DNA from: Mycobacterium sp. IS-1742
GTDB lineage: Bacteria; Actinomycetota; Actinomycetes; Mycobacteriales; Mycobacteriaceae
Length of the DNA stretch: 64,000 nt
Direction: 5' to 3'
NCBI RefSeq assembly: GCF_001500125.1
Contig: NZ_LQIV01000043.1
Coordinates: forward strand, 62,001-126,000
Below are positions 60,069 through 64,000 of the stretch, piece after piece. The notes below the pieces were generated by a model. It ran no database searches. It was given only the letters and a program-made list of their open reading frames with translations, and was not told the DNA's origin. Each line of letters opens with the position of its first letter. The stretch's first letter is position 1. The translations under genes and the position numbers were made by a program.

Positions 60069-60479
60069 TCACCGGTGGTAGGGCCGCAAGGTCAGCACGT
60101 AGCCGGCCAGCAGGGCGACGGGCGCCGCGAGCGGTAGCCACGGGATGTACGCCGGCAGCGCCACCACCGCGGTGGCGGTGAGCGCGAACCCGACGGCGGC
60201 GACCATCGTCGGCGGGGTGGCGCGGCCGTCGTTGTGCCGCAACACGAGGTAGGCCGCCGCGGCCAGTCCGGCCAGCGCGGTCGACATCGGGGCACTGGGC
60301 GCGAGCACAACCGCCGACACCGTGAGCAGCACCGCGCCGACCGCTGCCACCGGCCACCGCACCGAAGCGGCCACCGCGACCAGGGCCGCCACCGCGGCGA
60401 CGAGTGCGGCGCCGTCGGCGCGGTACGCCACCGCCGCCACCATCACGACGCCGAACACGAAGGCAGGCAACGCCTTCAC
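60069..60479 (-). CDS. Small membrane protein of a MoxR-DUF58 cluster (Rv3162c-like)
   Basis: A 136-residue, very hydrophobic protein with about five short membrane spans and a basic C-terminus (TLRPYHR). No catalytic motif or known fold. It starts with GTG 60479, overlapping the DUF58 gene stop by four bases, so it is the last gene of a five-gene operon running leftwards from beyond the window edge. Its nine-base distance to zmp1, which converges on it, marks a join between two synteny blocks. Confidence 0.75.
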   Translation of the reverse strand: MKALPAFVFGVVMVAAVAYRADGAALVAAVAALVAVAASVRWPVAAVGAVLLTVSAVVLAPSAPMSTALAGLAAAAYLVLRHNDGRATPPTMVAAVGFALTATAVVALPAYIPWLPLAAPVALLAGYVLTLRPYHR

Positions 60480-61705
60480 CGTCGTACCCCCGTGCGCCGG
60501 TGGCGGGTCAGGGCCATCGCCTGGTCAAGGGTGGCGTCGGCGGGCCAGGACACCACGTCCACGCCGATGGTCCCCATGTCGCGGTACATGAAGGAGCGCT
60601 GCAGCGCCCACATCCGGTCGATCAGCGGATCTCGCTCACCCTCGAGGGGACTGCCCTCGAGGACGTCGACGGCGATCACGGTGTGTCCCCGTTTGCGGAG
60701 GTCGATCAGCGCGAGCGCGAACTCGGTCTCCAGCATCGTGGAGAACGCCACCACGATCGCTCCCGGTGGCACGGCGGCCTGGGGCGCGAGAGAGCCTGTG
60801 GTGGCATCGGATTCGCCCGCCGCCAGCAGGACGTCGAGGATGCGGTAGAACTGCCGCTGGCCGATGTCGGCGGCGAGCCACCGGGTGTTGCGGCTGCCGA
60901 GGGTGACCAGTCCGGCGCGGTCACCGTACCGCAGCGCGCTCTGCACCACCTGGACGGCGCCGCGGGCGGTCCGCTCGGTGGCGGCGGTGGCCGGTCCCGG
61001 TGGCTGCGGGTAGGTGTCGGCGAGAACGACGACGTCGGCCGACCGGTCGGTCAACCGCTGGGTGACATGCAGATTCCGGCGGCGTGCGCTGACCGGCCAG
61101 TTCACCGTGCGGAGCTGATCGCCCGGTACGTATCCGCGGATGTCGGCGTACTCGACGCCCGGACCGAGGTGGCGGGTGAGGTGGGTGCCCAGCCGGTCGA
61201 GCAGATCGGTGCGGGGGACGGTGACCGATTGCGGTGGTGCGAGCGGGAACACGCACACGTGCGCGGCGTCGACGGACCCCGTCCCCTCGAGCAGTCCGCC
61301 GCGAGCCGCCACGCGGACCTGCGCGCGCACCGGATAACGGCCCCACCGCGAGGCCGTCAGCGTCACCGTCGTCCGCGCGCCGTCGGCCGTGGTGGTGAGG
61401 TCCGCCCCGTCGACGGTGGACGGGGTCAGCGCGACGGGGCTGCCGTCGTCGGCGGTCGCCGAGATCTCGACCGCGGAGGGCTCGCCCTCGAAGCACCGCT
61501 GCAACGGCGAACTGCTGGACACCCGGACTTCCGGCGGGCGGGGCTGCCAGCCGATCGAGCACAGCACGCCGAGCAGCGGCGCGACGAACGCCACCAGCTC
61601 CCACCGCACCGCGAACAGTGCCGCCATCAGCCCGACCGCCGCGCATGTCGCCAGCGCCCGCGTCAAAGCCGATGCCCGCCAGCGCAGTTCGACGGTATCG
61701 CTCAC
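60476..61705 (-). CDS. DUF58 protein of MoxR cluster (Rv3163c-like)
   Basis: A 409-residue protein with two adjacent N-terminal membrane spans (about 15-50), a beta-rich extracytoplasmic-like region and the DUF58 core. That core has the signature PGVEYADIRGYVPGDQLRTVNWPVSARRRNLHV, followed by a VWA-like fold (VVVLADTYPQPPGPATAATERTARG). DUF58 proteins act with MoxR-type AAA ATPases as chaperone-like pairs. GTG 61705 overlaps the moxR stop (GTGA), so translation is coupled. Confidence 0.87.
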   Translation of the reverse strand: MSDTVELRWRASALTRALATCAAVGLMAALFAVRWELVAFVAPLLGVLCSIGWQPRPPEVRVSSSSPLQRCFEGEPSAVEISATADDGSPVALTPSTVDGADLTTTADGARTTVTLTASRWGRYPVRAQVRVAARGGLLEGTGSVDAAHVCVFPLAPPQSVTVPRTDLLDRLGTHLTRHLGPGVEYADIRGYVPGDQLRTVNWPVSARRRNLHVTQRLTDRSADVVVLADTYPQPPGPATAATERTARGAVQVVQSALRYGDRAGLVTLGSRNTRWLAADIGQRQFYRILDVLLAAGESDATTGSLAPQAAVPPGAIVVAFSTMLETEFALALIDLRKRGHTVIAVDVLEGSPLEGERDPLIDRMWALQRSFMYRDMGTIGVDVVSWPADATLDQAMALTRHRRTGVRR

Positions 61706-62667
61706 GAGGTGTTCCCGGTGCGCGGCACCGGCAGGCGGCGCAGCAGTTCCTCGACCACGTCGGCGCCCTGCACCCGCCGGACCCACATCTCCGGGCGCAG
61801 GCTGATCCGGTGGGCCAGCACCGGCACGGCCAGCGACTTGACGTCCTCGGGGATCACGAAGTCGCGGCCCGCCAGCAACGCACGGGCCCGGGCGAGCTGG
61901 ACGAGGTCGAGTTCCGCGCGCGGACTCACCCCGACCGCGACCTGGGGGTGCTGACGCGAGGCCGTGGCCAGCGACACGACGTACTGGAGCACGTCCTCAT
62001 GCACCGTCACCTGCTCCACCGACTCCTGCATGGCCAGCAGCTCGGACCCGTCGACCACGCGCTGCACCGTCGGCTCCGCCGATCCGCGGTCGAGCCTGCG
62101 CCGCAACATCGTCACCTCGTCGGGCCCGGACAGGTAGCGCAGTTCGAGGCGGACGGCGAAGCGGTCCAGTTGCGCCTCGGGCAGCGGGTAGGTGCCCTCG
62201 TATTCGATCGGGTTGTCGGTGGCCAGAACCAGGAACGGCGCGGGCAGCGGGTGGGTGACACCGTCGATGCTGACCTGGCGTTCGGCCATCGCCTCGAGCA
62301 GGGCGGCCTGGGTCTTCGGCGGCGTCCGGTTGATCTCGTCGGCGAGCAGCAGGTTGGTGAAGATCGGCCCTTTCCGGAATTCGAAACGGCCGGAATGCAT
62401 GTCGTAGATGGTGGAGCCGAGCAGGTCGGCGGGCAGCAGGTCCGGGGTGAACTGCACGCGGGTGAACTGCAGGCCGAGCGCGGCGGCGAAGGACCGGGCG
62501 ATCAACGTCTTGCCCAGCCCGGGCAGATCCTCGATCAGGATGTGGCCGCGGGCCAGCACGGCGGTCAGGATCAGCGCCAGCGCGCGGCGCTTGCCGACGA
62601 CCACCGCCCCGATCTCGTCGAGGACGGCCTCGCAGTTGGCCGTGGTTGTCGCTGCCGGCATGTTCAT
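61702..62667 (-). CDS. moxR3: MoxR-family AAA ATPase (MoxR3-like)
   Basis: A 321-residue AAA+ ATPase. Walker A GLGKTLIARSFA, Walker B LLLADEINRTPPKTQAALLEAMAERQVSIDG (with the MoxR-specific continuation), sensor 1 LATDNPIEYEGTYPLPEAQLDRF and the C-terminal lid are complete. MoxR enzymes remodel or activate VWA-containing partners. The tight grouping with DUF58 and DUF4129 genes, in the Rv3162c-Rv3166c order, points to the MoxR3 paralogue. ATG 62667 lies two bases after GGGGAG. ATG 62661 has better spacing. Confidence 0.88.
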   Translation of the reverse strand: MNMPAATTTANCEAVLDEIGAVVVGKRRALALILTAVLARGHILIEDLPGLGKTLIARSFAAALGLQFTRVQFTPDLLPADLLGSTIYDMHSGRFEFRKGPIFTNLLLADEINRTPPKTQAALLEAMAERQVSIDGVTHPLPAPFLVLATDNPIEYEGTYPLPEAQLDRFAVRLELRYLSGPDEVTMLRRRLDRGSAEPTVQRVVDGSELLAMQESVEQVTVHEDVLQYVVSLATASRQHPQVAVGVSPRAELDLVQLARARALLAGRDFVIPEDVKSLAVPVLAHRISLRPEMWVRRVQGADVVEELLRRLPVPRTGNTS

Positions 62668-62677
62668 GGCTCCCCTG

Positions 62678-63163
62678 TCACACCCGTTCCAGTCGTCGCA
62701 GGATCTCGTCGAGCGCCTCCCGGCCCGGACCGGGTTCGTGTGCCCCGGTGCGGGAGACGTTCTCCGGATCCACCCACTGCCACAGCTCGGCGCCGAACAG
62801 CATCTGGCCCGTCGCGTGAAAGGCCTTGACGTCGCGTGCTTTTCGTTGACCGGTGGCCAGCTCGAACTGGCGTGCCAGCATCGGGCGCAGCCGTCGGTCC
62901 CAGTCCGCGCGGCTGGCCTCCGCCCAGCCGACCATGGTCTCGGTCCGGTCCACCCACCGGCGCAGTGCCGCACCGCGCTCGTCGGCGTCGGTGGCGGTCG
63001 GCGCCCGGGTGTCGTCGCCCGCCAACGCGAAACGCGCGGCGACCAGCGCACCGGCCAGCGCGACACCCGAGACCGTCAGCACGTCGTCGCGGTCGAGCCG
63101 CGCGACGGCGTAGATCTCCACGACGAGGAGCAGGACCAGCGCGGCGGCGACGGCGCGGGTCAC
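62678..63163 (-). CDS. Conserved membrane protein of MoxR cluster (Rv3165c-like)
   Basis: A 161-residue protein with two membrane spans at the N-terminus (about 4-22 and 30-47) and a soluble helical region containing RRWVDRTETMVGWAEASRADWDRRLRPMLARQFELATGQR, with five tryptophans in total. No known catalytic motif. It starts with GTG 63163, overlapping the DUF4129-gene stop, and ends ten bases before moxR. This keeps the operon order of Rv3166c-Rv3165c-moxR3. Confidence 0.8.
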   Translation of the reverse strand: MTRAVAAALVLLLVVEIYAVARLDRDDVLTVSGVALAGALVAARFALAGDDTRAPTATDADERGAALRRWVDRTETMVGWAEASRADWDRRLRPMLARQFELATGQRKARDVKAFHATGQMLFGAELWQWVDPENVSRTGAHEPGPGREALDEILRRLERV

Positions 63164-64000
63164 GCCGCGTCCTGCAGTTCGCGCAGCACCAGCCGCAGCA
63201 CCCGGACCGCGGCATCGCGGTGGTCCTCCCCCATCACGTGGGTGCTGAACCGGGCTTCCTCGAACAGGTCGACGAGTTCGGCGGCGCTCTCCCCGTGCAG
63301 CAGGCGGCGGTCGACGGCGCGGGCCAGCACCTCGGTGGGGGTGTCGGAGTCCTGGGGCACGGCGCCCGGTGACTTGCCCAGTTCGCGCTCCATCGCCGCA
63401 TAGCAGGCGATGATCGCCTCCCGCGGTTCGCGGCTGAGATCACCGATCTCGATCAGCCCGCGCTCGGCCGCGCGCGCCAGTGACTGTGTCCCACTGACCA
63501 CCGGTGCGTCGTCGTCGACCGCGGCGGACACCTCCGCGGCGGGACGGCGCCGCGCACTGCGGCCCGCCATCGCGCCGACCACCGACAGCACGACGAAAAG
63601 CGCTGTCGCGGCGGCGAAGTAGCCCAACACGGCGGTGGAGTCCGGCACCTCGGGAGGGGGCGGTGGAGGCTCGGCCCCCCCGGATCCGGTCGCCGGCTCC
63701 GAATCGGGCGGCGGCGCGTCCGGTGGGTCGACCGTCACGTCCAGCCAGCCGCTGATCCGCATCAGCGTCAGCACCACCAACAGCCACAGCAGCAGGGCGC
63801 CGACCATCACGAGCGCCATCCGCCACGTGAACCGCCTGCCCTCGCCACCGCGGTCGCGGGGCAGCTCGCCCGCGCCGCCCGGGCGCGCGACGGGGTGGCG
63901 TGCCTGACTGAGCACCGAGATCGCGATGACCGCCATCGACAGACCGAGCATCACCAGGACGGCGACCAGCGGTGCCGGACCGCCGTCGGCGGGTTCGTCA
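63160..64000 (-). CDS. DUF4129 membrane protein, N-terminus beyond window edge
   Basis: At least 280 residues are present and the frame is open to the right edge, so the N-terminus is missing (the visible first residues, EPADGGPAPLVAVLVMLGLSMAVIAIS, are already a membrane span). Three spans (near the edge, about 48-68 and 115-135 of the visible part) and a C-terminal DUF4129-like domain (RAAERGLIEIGDLSREPREAIIACYAAMERELG ... FSTHVMGEDHRDAAVRVLRLVLRELQ) are seen. Members of this family accompany MoxR and transglutaminase-like proteins. Function is unknown. Confidence 0.8.
   Translation of the reverse strand, partial: DEPADGGPAPLVAVLVMLGLSMAVIAISVLSQARHPVARPGGAGELPRDRGGEGRRFTWRMALVMVGALLLWLLVVLTLMRISGWLDVTVDPPDAPPPDSEPATGSGGAEPPPPPPEVPDSTAVLGYFAAATALFVVLSVVGAMAGRSARRRPAAEVSAAVDDDAPVVSGTQSLARAAERGLIEIGDLSREPREAIIACYAAMERELGKSPGAVPQDSDTPTEVLARAVDRRLLHGESAAELVDLFEEARFSTHVMGEDHRDAAVRVLRLVLRELQDAA

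Overview
The window is high-GC actinobacterial DNA from a mycobacterium, most likely a rapid grower (Mycolicibacterium type). Gene order over the first 45 kb follows the M. tuberculosis segment from miaA to dapB (Rv2727c to Rv2773c, locus numbers from memory). Family members such as MmpL11, Zmp1, ClgR/PspA and the DUF222-HNH (13E12-repeat) protein are characteristic of the genus. No rRNA, tRNA, CRISPR array, insertion sequence or prophage was seen. Genes are densely packed, with many ATGA/GTGA overlaps. The only stretch above 300 bases without a gene is the hemophore-mmpL11 intergenic region at 52416-52728.

Layout. (1) 1-10.4 kb: miaA (partial), a Rv2728c-like protein, a DMT transporter, a DUF349 protein, a membrane protein, miaB, a gluABCD-type glutamate ABC transporter, recX and recA. 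recA is intein-free and has two recognisable DNA-damage promoters. (2) 10.5-25 kb: a complete high-affinity [NiFe]-hydrogenase island of the actinobacterial (group 1h, Hhy) type, inserted between recA and the DUF3046 gene. It holds hypAB, hhyS, hhyL, an Nfu/Rieske-like iron-sulphur protein, four poorly known accessory genes including a 39-residue membrane microprotein, a maturation protease, hypC-hypF-hypC-hypD-hypE, a DUF6390-like gene and an acidic disordered protein. Together these make, protect, process and probably anchor and wire up an enzyme that oxidises trace H2. (3) 25-45 kb: core genes, namely a glycosyltransferase, ephG, the ClgR-PspA-PspM envelope-stress module with a SigE-type promoter, pgsA3, argA, ftsK, RNase J, dapA, thyX, a YcaQ-type glycosylase, dfrA-thyA and dapB.

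(4) 45.1-46.6 kb: a DUF222-HNH gene broken by a one-base frameshift. It sits behind a perfect LexA box that overlaps a RecA-NDp-like promoter. This gene lies exactly where synteny changes. (5) 46.6-60 kb: an inverted equivalent of Rv0205 to Rv0198c (AI-2E-type permease, flippase-like protein, hemophores, MmpL11, Rv0201c-Rv0199-like proteins, Zmp1), with an added DUF3054 gene, a PrrAB-like two-component system and a second hemophore-like gene. (6) 60-64 kb: a MoxR/DUF58/DUF4129 cluster like Rv3162c-Rv3166c, cut by the right edge of the window.
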